Below, piece after piece: positions 1-5,037 of a stretch of 5,037 nt of DNA. This stretch comes from Halonatronomonas sp964558325 (GTDB lineage Bacteria; Bacillota; Halanaerobiia; Halanaerobiales; Halarsenatibacteraceae), in contig CAZLCX010000087.1 of NCBI GenBank assembly GCA_964558325.1, positions 1 to 5,037 on the forward strand, read 5' to 3'. The notes under the pieces were generated by a model. The model was given only the letters and a program-made list of their open reading frames with translations, was not told the origin of the DNA and made no database searches. Numbering within the stretch: position 1 is the stretch's first letter; every line of letters begins with the position of its first letter. Position numbers and translations under genes: made by a program.

Positions 1-47
1 AACCCTCCCTGGATATTAGCAATTAAAGCTTTATCCTCAGGAGGGTT
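1..47. terminator. Long hairpin at left edge, possible terminator of an upstream gene
   Basis: AACCCTCC at 1-8 is perfectly complementary to GGAGGGTT at 40-47. Inside it GGATA (11-15) pairs with TATCC (32-36), and AGC (18-20) can pair with GCT (28-30). The result is a stem with small internal loops. The sequence after it (ATTTACTTAATATTACTTT) is T-rich but has no clean T run, so a rho-independent terminator is only one reading. It could also be a 3' RNA structure or act on the other strand, whose downstream side lies outside the window. Confidence 0.45.
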
Positions 48-117
48 ATTTACTTAATATTACTTTATGTTATATAATTTATATATAAAATTAGTTAGAA
101 GTATTCATAAAAATTAC

Positions 118-146
118 TTGACAATTAAATCACATAGGTGTATAAT
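118..146 (+). promoter_or_regulatory. Consensus SigA-type promoter for the Tat redox protein gene
   Basis: TTGACA at 118-123 and TATAAT at 141-146 are separated by exactly 17 bases, so both hexamers and the spacing match the housekeeping consensus. Transcription would start near 153 and give a leader of about 30 bases carrying the AGGAGG at 171-176. Because the promoter lies inside the longer open frame that begins at 67, it argues that translation starts at 184. Such a strong promoter suggests high constitutive expression; this is inference. Confidence 0.85.
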
Positions 147-183
147 TGTTAATGATAAAACTATCACATTAGGAGGCATAAAA

Positions 184-870
184 ATGTCAGAAGAAAAAAA
201 GAAACTTGATCGCCGTTCAGCATTGAAGAAATTAGGAGGAATGACAGCCGGTGCAGCATTAGGTGGCATGGCTCTGGCCAACTCAGGCAAGGTATTTGCA
301 GGAGAAAATTCAGAATTTCCATGGACATATGAAGAACTAGACGCTGAAAGAGTTAGAAAATTAGGTCATGAAGGATATTACCTAGGTAACTGTGCATCTG
401 GTTCATTTTATGCAATTATGTCAGCACTGGATGAAGAGGTAGGTGCCCCCTATGATGAATTTCCATATACACCTCCAGATAATATGATGCACTTTGGCGG
501 TTCAGGCATGGGTCAGGGCATGTGCTGTGGAGCACTTTTAGGCTCATTTACTGCCATTAACTTAGTTGCAGATTCAGAGACAGCAAGCGAGTTAATATCA
601 GAATTAATGTCATATTATAAAGAAACAGAATTCCCAACTGATACTGCCAATGATTATGGTACTAATCGTGAATATTTAGTTGATGAATATCATAGTGACG
701 AAGAGATTACCCAGACAGTAGCTGACTCAGCCATGTGCAGAGATTCTGTTGGTAACTGGATGAGTGAGACTGGTGTTAGTCATGGAGATTCAAAACGCAA
801 AGAGAGATGTGCTCGTTTGACCGGTGATGTAGTGGCTAAAGCAGTTGAGTTACTTAATGAAAATGCATAA
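184..870 (+). CDS. Tat-exported C_GCAxxG_C_C family redox protein (split-Soret cytochrome-like, no haem motif)
   Basis: The product is 228 residues. The start at 184 is chosen because AGGAGG lies at 171-176, seven bases upstream, and a consensus promoter sits between 67 and this ATG. The N-terminus is a twin-arginine signal: R10-R11 in RRSALKK, then a Gly/Ala-rich hydrophobic stretch (about 18-32) and a likely cleavage after VFA (37-39). The mature part carries the spaced cysteines of the C_GCAxxG_C_C family: C70 in GNCASG, C114-C115 in MCCGALLG, C185 in AMCRDS and C209 in ERCARLTG. The family is linked to redox or electron-transfer roles and its exact chemistry is not well established. As I recall, the layout (GYYLGNC, CCGALLG, CRDSVGNW, ERCARLTGDV) also resembles split-Soret cytochromes c, but there is no CXXCH, so covalent haem is not expected. 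Tat export suggests a folded, cofactor-bearing protein outside the membrane. It is a single-gene unit, with its own promoter and terminator. Confidence 0.85.
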   Translation: MSEEKKKLDRRSALKKLGGMTAGAALGGMALANSGKVFAGENSEFPWTYEELDAERVRKLGHEGYYLGNCASGSFYAIMSALDEEVGAPYDEFPYTPPDNMMHFGGSGMGQGMCCGALLGSFTAINLVADSETASELISELMSYYKETEFPTDTANDYGTNREYLVDEYHSDEEITQTVADSAMCRDSVGNWMSETGVSHGDSKRKERCARLTGDVVAKAVELLNENA

Positions 871-925
871 GTAATTTAAATTTGTATGCTTAAGAAAATT
901 TTTAATAACACATAATTTTTTAATT

Positions 926-953
926 AACCCCACATTTTAAATGTGGGGTTTTT
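926..953 (+). terminator. Rho-independent terminator after the Tat redox protein gene
   Basis: AACCCCACATT (926-936) pairs perfectly with AATGTGGGGTT (940-950) around a three-base loop, and the stem runs directly into a T run at 949-953. The stem is strong and GC-rich at its base. It closes the single-gene unit 56 bases after the stop codon. The A run on the 5' side is too short for an equally good signal on the other strand. Confidence 0.92.
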
Positions 954-981
954 AAGTTGAAATAATTATTTAAAATATTAA

Positions 982-1010
982 TTTAATATTATTCTTGATT
1001 GTATTATAAT
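982..1010 (+). promoter_or_regulatory. Probable promoter of the nitroreductase gene
   Basis: TATAAT at 1005-1010 is a perfect -10 box. The matching -35 position 17 bases upstream reads TTTAAT (982-987), which is weak. A transcript starting near 1016-1018 would have only about 15 leader bases, just enough for the AGGAGGG at 1019-1025. The surrounding DNA is very AT-rich, so the -10 box alone is the main evidence. Confidence 0.5.
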
Positions 1011-1031
1011 AGAGTAACAGGAGGGATATAA

Positions 1032-1529
1032 ATGGATTTTGAAGAAGTATTATTTAATAGACGGAGTAAAAGGAGCTTTATAGATAAGGATGTTGATGAT
1101 AATAAAATCAAGAAACTTTTAGAGGCAGCCATGGCAGCTCCATCAGCCCATAATAAGCAGCCCTGGCAGTTTGTAGTCATTAGAGATAATGAAATTATGG
1201 ATAAAATTATGGAATTCCATAAATATTCAAAAATGTTAGAGGAAGCTCCAGTTGCGATAGCTGTCTGTGGAGATAAAAATGCCTATAAAGATTTCTGGGT
1301 ACAGGACTGTTCTGCAGCTACCCAGAACCTCTTACTTATGGCTGAGAATCTGGGATTGGGAGCAGTCTGGTTGGGTGTGTATCCAGTCGAGGAATACTAT
1401 CCTAAATTAGCTGACCTGCTAGAGCTGCCAGATGATTTAATCCCATTAAATGTAATAGCTATCGGTTATTCAGATAAAGAAAGTAAGCGAAGGGACCGTT
1501 ATGATGAAAGTAAGGTTCATTATAAATAA
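1032..1529 (+). CDS. Small FMN-dependent nitroreductase family protein
   Basis: The protein has 165 residues and starts at an ATG seven... bases after a strong AGGAGGG (1019-1025; six bases lie between). It shows the hallmarks of the nitroreductase fold. RRSKRSF (10-16) is the N-terminal FMN-phosphate-binding motif. APSAHNKQPWQF (36-47) is the second flavin-contacting segment. QDCSAATQNLLLMAENLGLG (91-110) is the long central helix, followed by VWLGVYP (112-118). IAIGY (142-146) leads into a basic stretch, KESKRRDRY (149-157), that usually completes the FMN site. The family works as cytoplasmic homodimers that use NAD(P)H to reduce nitro compounds, quinones or flavins. The in vivo substrate cannot be read from sequence. 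At 165 residues it is at the short end of the family but looks complete. It appears to be monocistronic. Confidence 0.9.
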   Translation: MDFEEVLFNRRSKRSFIDKDVDDNKIKKLLEAAMAAPSAHNKQPWQFVVIRDNEIMDKIMEFHKYSKMLEEAPVAIAVCGDKNAYKDFWVQDCSAATQNLLLMAENLGLGAVWLGVYPVEEYYPKLADLLELPDDLIPLNVIAIGYSDKESKRRDRYDESKVHYK

Positions 1530-1701
1530 TTACCCAATAATTCCCAAGTAACGTTATTTTTAATATGCCGCTTTCTCCCTGTTAAAACTAAGAAACTGGA
1601 TTTGGCTTAATAATATAAGATGTTATCATAAGGGAAGCAGGAATTATAGCTTAATTGTCGAACTTTATATATAAGTCATTTCTTTTATTAAAGTTTATTT
1701 A
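1530..1701. other. Intergenic stretch between nitroreductase and hfq, no gene seen
   Basis: I see no credible coding frame and no clear terminator with a T run here. ATAATTCC (1537-1544) has a perfect inverted copy, GGAATTAT, at 1640-1647, about 95 bases apart. Between them are short complements such as TTTCT (1572-1576) with AGAAA (1591-1595), and a looseless palindrome TAACGTTA near 1549-1556. This may be a structured RNA or chance in AT-rich DNA. It does not match any riboswitch consensus I know. Confidence 0.4.
1602..1629 (+). promoter_or_regulatory. Candidate promoter upstream of hfq
   Basis: TTGGCT (1602-1607) and TATCAT (1624-1629) are 16 bases apart and each matches the SigA consensus at four or five positions. 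Transcription from here would give a leader of roughly 85 bases before the hfq start at 1722. Other AT-rich boxes, such as TATATATAAG near 1667-1675, could serve as the -10 instead, so this is a weak call. Confidence 0.3.
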
Positions 1702-1721
1702 ACTTGAAAGGGGTTATTAAT

Positions 1722-1961
1722 ATGTCAAATAATTTAGATTATCAGAGCAAAATGTTAGAGGCCATAAGAAAAAGAAATATCTGGACAAAGTTTTATCTTA
1801 CTGATGGCAGATTATTAGAAGGCGAAATAGTCAGCTTTGATAATTTCGTAATTATAATCAGGCACGGAGAAAAGAACAAGATGCTCTATAAACATGCAAT
1901 AGCAACAGTAGCCCCGGATGAAGATGTAAAAGCATCATCGTCAATAGTTGATGAGGAATAA
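1722..1961 (+). CDS. hfq: RNA-binding protein Hfq
   Basis: The protein is 79 residues. The ATG at 1722 follows AAAGGGG (1707-1713) by eight bases; an in-frame TTG at 1704 would swallow that site and is rejected. Hfq forms a cytoplasmic hexameric ring that binds A- or U-rich RNA and, in many bacteria, helps small RNAs act on mRNAs. The Sm1 region runs from about 20 to 48 and contains Y25, G29 and FDNF (39-42). The Sm2 motif YKHAIATV is at 56-63. Q8 aligns with the conserved proximal-face glutamine, and K57-H58 correspond to Lys56-His57 of the E. coli protein. The rim patch reads RKRN (16-19). The tail after 64 is short and acidic. Differences from the usual consensus include Ser for Asp at 9, Met for Phe at 11 and Asp for Asn at 28. 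The gene stands alone, not beside miaA as is common. Confidence 0.92.
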   Translation: MSNNLDYQSKMLEAIRKRNIWTKFYLTDGRLLEGEIVSFDNFVIIIRHGEKNKMLYKHAIATVAPDEDVKASSSIVDEE

Positions 1962-1980
1962 AAATTATCATATATCATTA

Positions 1981-2013
1981 AAAGAATGCTGGCTAACTGG
2001 TCAGCATTCTTTT
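1981..2013 (+). terminator. Rho-independent terminator after hfq
   Basis: AAAGAATGCTG (1981-1991) is perfectly complementary to CAGCATTCTTT (2002-2012) around a ten-base loop. The 3' arm ends in a four-T run (2010-2013). It begins 20 bases after the hfq stop. The 5' arm begins with AAA, so it may also work, more weakly, in the other direction. Confidence 0.88.
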
Positions 2014-2099
2014 ATGGATTTCAGTTAATATATTAATAATTACTGGAGCAATAGCAGATAACTAAAGCCAGAGAAAACCATCCAGGAGGTTTAACAATC

Positions 2100-2522
2100 A
2101 TGGCTAAAGATTCAAAATTAAGCTTCAAAAATAGAGAAATAAATAAAATAAAAAAGCTGGGGCAGATTATCTCAGCCATACTTTACATAGTCCTGATAAT
2201 CTTAATAATAGGATTTAATAACTCTTTACTTTATATTACCAGGATGAATTTAGCAATCCTATCGGAACTAATCTTTATGGCTGTTCCATTTTTAATATTA
2301 TTTTATGCTTATAGGAAACTCAAACTTCTATACTATTCATATATTTTTAGCGCCGGCTATTTTCTCCTGACCTTTAATATAATAAAAGATGTAAACACAG
2401 AAGCTCTCCAGCAGCTGGGATACAGTAATATAGATATTCTGATTGCTTTAATAGGCTGGGCCGTACTGCTTGTGCTCATGTATCTGCCCTGGAGATATAA
2501 AAGGCTTAAAGAAATCAATTAG
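2100..2522 (+). CDS. Four-helix membrane protein of unknown function
   Basis: I do not recognise this 140-residue protein. The ATG follows AGGAGGT (2084-2090) with nine bases between, which supports the start. Four hydrophobic segments are visible, at about 21-39, 51-70, 76-95 and 111-129. Basic clusters lie at the N-terminus (KNREINKIKK, 10-19), after helix 2 (YRKLK, 71-75) and at the C-terminus (WRYKRLK, 131-137). By the positive-inside rule both ends face the cytoplasm, and the loop after helix 3 (KDVNTEALQQLGYSN, 96-110) faces outward. There is no signal peptide, no catalytic motif and no cysteine. The lone terminator at 2609-2640 and the hfq terminator before it suggest a single-gene unit. 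I see no convincing promoter in 2014-2083. It is real by its ribosome site, length and hydrophobic pattern. Confidence 0.8.
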   Translation: MAKDSKLSFKNREINKIKKLGQIISAILYIVLIILIIGFNNSLLYITRMNLAILSELIFMAVPFLILFYAYRKLKLLYYSYIFSAGYFLLTFNIIKDVNTEALQQLGYSNIDILIALIGWAVLLVLMYLPWRYKRLKEIN

Positions 2523-2608
2523 CTTTTACTGCAATTGTTACATATTCTGGGCCGGTTTTTTCTGGGTTTTCTAAAGCAAAATTAAGATAAAAAATATATT
2601 ATTAATTG

Positions 2609-2640
2609 AAGAGTCTGAAGATGCCAGGCTCTTTTTTTTT
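2609..2640 (+). terminator. Rho-independent terminator upstream of hutU
   Basis: AAGAGTCTG (2609-2617) pairs with CAGGCTCTT (2625-2633) with one T-G wobble, around the seven-base loop AAGATGC, and runs into nine or more Ts to 2640. It lies 86 bases after the membrane protein stop and 131 bases before the hutU start. Most simply it ends the membrane protein transcript. If transcription of hutU began upstream of it, it would be an attenuator, but I see no competing antiterminator pairing. Confidence 0.9.
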
Positions 2641-2642
2641 AA

Positions 2643-2670
2643 TTGTTATAGGGTTTAAACAGGATATATT
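2643..2670 (+). promoter_or_regulatory. Candidate promoter of the hut unit
   Basis: TTGTTA (2643-2648) and TATATT (2665-2670) are 16 bases apart, just after the terminator. Transcription would begin near 2677, giving a leader of about 94 bases before the hutU start at 2771. The leader is AT-rich. Apart from a weak AT-only pairing (TTTAATT near 2725 with AATTAAA near 2740) it holds no obvious structure. I see no run of UAG triplets of the kind HutP binds in Bacillus subtilis. Confidence 0.4.
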
Positions 2671-2754
2671 GGCTAAAATATCAGACTTCTCTATTGCAGG
2701 ACTTTTAATGATAACAGAGAATTATTTAATTAGTTATAAAATTAAAAATTCATT

Positions 2755-2762
2755 AAAGGAGG
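2755..2762 (+). promoter_or_regulatory. Ribosome binding site that sets the hutU GTG start
   Basis: AAAGGAGG at 2755-2762 is close to perfect anti-16S complementarity and lies eight bases before the GTG at 2771. No such site precedes the in-frame TTG at 2606 that opens the longest frame, and that TTG abuts the terminator hairpin. Confidence 0.88.
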
Positions 2763-2770
2763 AGAAAATA

Positions 2771-4807
2771 GTGAGTATTAATTCTATTAACCTGGATGTC
2801 GGTGAAGCAATGAAAATTAAGCTATCAGCTGAATTGCCGCCAGAGCCAGATTTTAGGGAGGATATTCGTCGGGCTCCAAAGAGAGAATTAAAGCTTGATC
2901 AGGAAGAGATGGAAATCGCCTTAAAAAATGCCCTCAGGTATATTCCAGCAGAACTCCATGATAAGCTGGCACCTGAATTTATGGAAGAACTTATCACCAG
3001 AGGCCGTATCTATGGATATCGCTATCGTCCAGAAGGTGAAATTAAGGCTAAACCTATCGATGATTACAAGGGTAAAACAGTTGAAGGGAAAGCCCTGCAG
3101 TTGATGATTGATAATAATCTGGACTTTGAAGTTGCCCTTTATCCCTATGAGCTGGTGACCTACGGTGAAAGCGGTCAGGTCTGCCAGAACTGGATGCAGT
3201 ATCGATTGCTGAAAAAATATCTCCAGGAGATGACAGTAAATCAGACATTAGTTGTTCACTCCGGTCACCCTCTCGGTCTCTTTCCATCAAAGCCTGATGC
3301 TCCAAGAGTTATTTCAACTAATGCACTCATGGTTGGCATGTTTGATGACTCAGAACATTTTAATAAAGCAGCAGCAATGGGAGTTGCCAATTATGGTCAG
3401 ATGACAGCCGGTGGCTGGATGTATATCGGGCCTCAGGGAATAGTTCACGGCACCTATACAACTTTACTCAATGCCGGCCGGAAATTTTTAGGTAATGAGC
3501 AGGATGAAGATTTAAGCGGGCAGTTATTTGTGACCTCCGGTCTAGGCGGAATGAGCGGTGCCCAGGCTAAAGCGATAGAAATAGCCGGTGGTATCGGTGT
3601 CCTGGCAGAAGTTGATAAGTCTGCCATCGAAACAAGGAAAAGACAGAACTGGTTGAGTAAGGTTTCTGATGATCTTGATGAAATCTTTGACCTGGTAAGA
3701 GAATATCAGGACAGCGGAGAAGCCATCTCAATTGCATATCACGGTAATATCGTTGACCTGCTGGAGTATATAGTAGAAAATGATATAAAGGTTGATTTAT
3801 TATCAGATCAGACCTCCTGTCATGAGGCATACAGTGGCGGTTATATTCCTGCTGATTATCCCTATGAGCAGGCCAGACAGCTACTGGATGAAAATCCAGC
3901 AGAATTTAGAGATGCCGTTGATAGGTCGCTCAAAAAACATTTTCAGTTTATCAAAGAAATTGTAGATAGTGGAGCATATTTCTTCGATTATGGCAATAGT
4001 TTCATGAAGGCTGTCTATGATGCCGGGGCAACTGAAATAGCCCTGGACGAAGAAAATCCAGATAAAGGCTTTATCTTCCCATCTTATGTAGAGGATATCA
4101 TGGGTCCAATCTGCTTTGATTACGGTTATGGTCCCTTCCGCTGGGTATGCTTAAGCGGGAAAGATTCTGACTTAAGAAAGACAGATGAGGCAGCAGCAGA
4201 ATGTATCGATCCTGAAAGAAGATCCCAGGATTATGATAATTATCACTGGATAAAGGATGCCGAAGAAAATGATCTGGTTGTCGGTTCCAAAGCCAGAATT
4301 TTATATACTGATGGTCCAGGCAGAGTTAAAATAGCCCTGGTATTTAATGAGATGGTAAGAAATGGAGTGATTGGTCCAGTAATGTTAGGCAGGGACCATC
4401 ATGATACCGGCGGGACAGACTCGCCCTTTAGAGAAACAGCCAATATAAAAGATGGCAGTAATATTATGGCTGAAATGTCAATCCAGTGCTTTGCCGGTAA
4501 TGCCGCCCGGGGCATGACCCTGGCTGTCCAGAGTAATGGCGGCGGCGTAGGTATCGGAAAATGTTTCAACAGTGGTTTTGGCCTTGTTCTTGACGGCAGT
4601 AATAGAGTTGATAATATAATTAAATCTTCAGTAGACTGGGATGTCCATGGCGGTGTGGCCAGAAGAGCCTGGGCCAGAAATGAAAATGCCATTGAAACCA
4701 TGCTTGACTGGCAGAAAAATAAAGCTGGTGCAGGACATGTGACTCTGCCCTATCAGGCCGATGAGGAGCTTATCAAGAAAACTGTTCAGGACAGGCTAGA
4801 TTCTTAA
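2771..4807 (+). CDS. hutU: Urocanate hydratase (urocanase), long form
   Basis: The protein is 678 residues from the GTG at 2771. It catalyses the second step of histidine degradation, urocanate plus water to 4-imidazolone-5-propionate, in the cytoplasm, with tightly bound NAD+ as electrophile. Visible signatures are YGESGQVCQNW (131-141), HSGHPLGLFPS (163-173), YGQMTAGGWMYIGPQGIVHG (208-227), the glycine-rich NAD+ segment TSGLGGMSGAQ (255-265), DQTSCHE (346-352) and GPICFDYGYGPFRWV (445-459). C448 aligns with the catalytic-region Cys410 of the Pseudomonas putida enzyme. GRDHHDTGGTDSPFRET lies at 540-556. The length and the N-terminal region (ALKNALRYIP, 50-59; LAPEF following) match the long form known from vertebrate UROC1 (about 676 residues), rather than the roughly 550-residue proteobacterial and Bacillus form. 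The upstream frame to 2606 crosses a terminator and is not coding. The next gene starts 57 bases later with no terminator between. Codon use is somewhat more GC-rich than in the neighbours. Confidence 0.97.
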   Translation: MSINSINLDVGEAMKIKLSAELPPEPDFREDIRRAPKRELKLDQEEMEIALKNALRYIPAELHDKLAPEFMEELITRGRIYGYRYRPEGEIKAKPIDDYKGKTVEGKALQLMIDNNLDFEVALYPYELVTYGESGQVCQNWMQYRLLKKYLQEMTVNQTLVVHSGHPLGLFPSKPDAPRVISTNALMVGMFDDSEHFNKAAAMGVANYGQMTAGGWMYIGPQGIVHGTYTTLLNAGRKFLGNEQDEDLSGQLFVTSGLGGMSGAQAKAIEIAGGIGVLAEVDKSAIETRKRQNWLSKVSDDLDEIFDLVREYQDSGEAISIAYHGNIVDLLEYIVENDIKVDLLSDQTSCHEAYSGGYIPADYPYEQARQLLDENPAEFRDAVDRSLKKHFQFIKEIVDSGAYFFDYGNSFMKAVYDAGATEIALDEENPDKGFIFPSYVEDIMGPICFDYGYGPFRWVCLSGKDSDLRKTDEAAAECIDPERRSQDYDNYHWIKDAEENDLVVGSKARILYTDGPGRVKIALVFNEMVRNGVIGPVMLGRDHHDTGGTDSPFRETANIKDGSNIMAEMSIQCFAGNAARGMTLAVQSNGGGVGIGKCFNSGFGLVLDGSNRVDNIIKSSVDWDVHGGVARRAWARNENAIETMLDWQKNKAGAGHVTLPYQADEELIKKTVQDRLDS

Positions 4808-4864
4808 GAAAAGAGTTTCCGTCAGTTGAAATCTAAAAACAAGAAAACATGGGGAGGTAGAATC

Positions 4865-5037
4865 ATGAGCAGTCAGACCAGTGGAGAAGGAAAAATCTAT
4901 GAAATTGAAAAAGAGCTGGAGCCAAAGCCCATTGAAGAACTGGAACTTCAGGATTTTGAATGGAAACCATTTATAGTTTTTGCCATTGCCCTGATAATAG
5001 GGATAGGTTTTTTCCTATTTCCTGTTAGCTCTAATGG
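4865..5037 (+). CDS. Membrane protein, 5' part only, resembling the YjiH family
   Basis: The frame opens at ATG 4865, seven bases after GGGGAGG (4851-4857), and stays open to the window edge (57 codons plus two bases). The first 33 residues are hydrophilic and very acidic, with repeated Glu-Leu and Lys-Pro elements. A hydrophobic segment follows at about 36-53 (FIVFAIALIIGIGFFLFPVS). The order of a charged lead, a Trp-Lys-Pro/Phe entry and a helix ending in G-x-G-x-F-x-F-P recalls the first helix of YjiH proteins, which carry nucleoside-recognition (Gate) domains and, as I recall, are often found near hut genes. Position directly after hutU without a terminator points to one operon and perhaps to transport of histidine, urocanate or a product. 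The family call rests on one helix and is tentative; that it is a membrane protein gene is well supported. Confidence 0.7.
   Translation, partial: MSSQTSGEGKIYEIEKELEPKPIEELELQDFEWKPFIVFAIALIIGIGFFLFPVSSN

Noticed and set aside
67..183. N-terminal extension of the Tat redox protein to an ATG at 67
   Set aside because: A consensus promoter (118-146) lies inside it, no ribosome site precedes 67, and the Tat signal begins properly at 184.
184..870. Calling the Tat protein a cytochrome c
   Set aside because: No CXXCH haem-attachment motif is present anywhere in the 228 residues.
1704..1721. TTG start for hfq
   Set aside because: It would place the AAAGGGG ribosome site inside the coding region; the ATG at 1722 has that site at ideal spacing and matches Hfq numbering.
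2547..2572. Direct repeat of TTCTGGG with T runs
   Set aside because: The two copies are short, do not form a stem, and sit upstream of a much better terminator.
2606..2770. TTG start adding 55 residues to urocanase
   Set aside because: The extension crosses a terminator hairpin with a nine-T run and shows no urocanase homology that I recognise; the GTG at 2771 has AAAGGAGG.
3166..3179. cre-like sequence TGAAAGCGGTCAGG
   Set aside because: It matches only the left half of a catabolite-response site and lies in a segment coding for the conserved YGESGQV, so coding constraint explains it.
3054..3305. Minus-strand frame of 83 codons
   Set aside because: It lies wholly inside hutU and its translation has low-complexity, shadow-like composition with no motif.
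3567..3830. Minus-strand frame of 87 codons
   Set aside because: It is antisense to conserved hutU sequence including DQTS and has no ribosome site or recognisable domain.
4399..4701. Minus-strand frame of 100 codons
   Set aside because: It is antisense to the conserved hutU C-terminal region; its hydrophobic look comes from the reverse reading of Gly/Ala/Asn-rich codons.

Overview
The window looks like ordinary chromosome from a low-GC, Gram-positive-type anaerobe. The intergenic DNA is AT-rich, the ribosome binding sites are strong AGGAGG types, the promoters are of the TTGACA/TATAAT (SigA) class, and compact terminators separate the genes. Several proteins are rich in Asp/Glu (the mature redox protein, the Hfq tail, the N-terminus of the last gene). 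Together with a Tat-exported C_GCAxxG_C_C protein and a histidine-degradation gene, this suggests a fermentative, possibly halophilic member of the Halanaerobiales. That placement is inference from composition and gene content, not from a marker gene.

Layout: every supported gene is on the + strand. Positions 1-47 hold a long hairpin, probably the end of an upstream transcription unit. Positions 118-953 are a self-contained unit: a consensus promoter, a Tat-signal redox protein of the C_GCAxxG_C_C (split-Soret cytochrome-like, but without haem motifs) family, and a terminator. Positions 1005-1529 hold a small FMN nitroreductase with its own -10 box. Positions 1722-2013 hold hfq and a perfect 11-bp terminator. 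Positions 2100-2640 hold an unrecognised four-helix membrane protein and a terminator. From 2771 to the right edge runs a histidine-utilisation unit: a long-form urocanate hydratase (hutU), then the start of a membrane protein that resembles the YjiH family.

The first four genes appear to be separate short transcription units, so no joint pathway is implied for them. The last two are 57 bp apart with no terminator between them and are probably co-transcribed. HutU hydrates urocanate to imidazolone propionate in the cytoplasm, and the membrane protein after it may move a related substrate. Three starts differ from the longest open frame: 184 rather than 67, 1722 rather than 1704, and 2771 rather than 2606. 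In each case a Shine-Dalgarno sequence decides the start, and in two of them a promoter or terminator lies inside the rejected extension.

I found no CRISPR array, insertion sequence, tRNA, rRNA or known riboswitch. I did not find a convincing new multi-gene system. The most unusual items are the haem-free Tat-exported Cys protein, the isolated hfq, and the membrane protein next to hutU.
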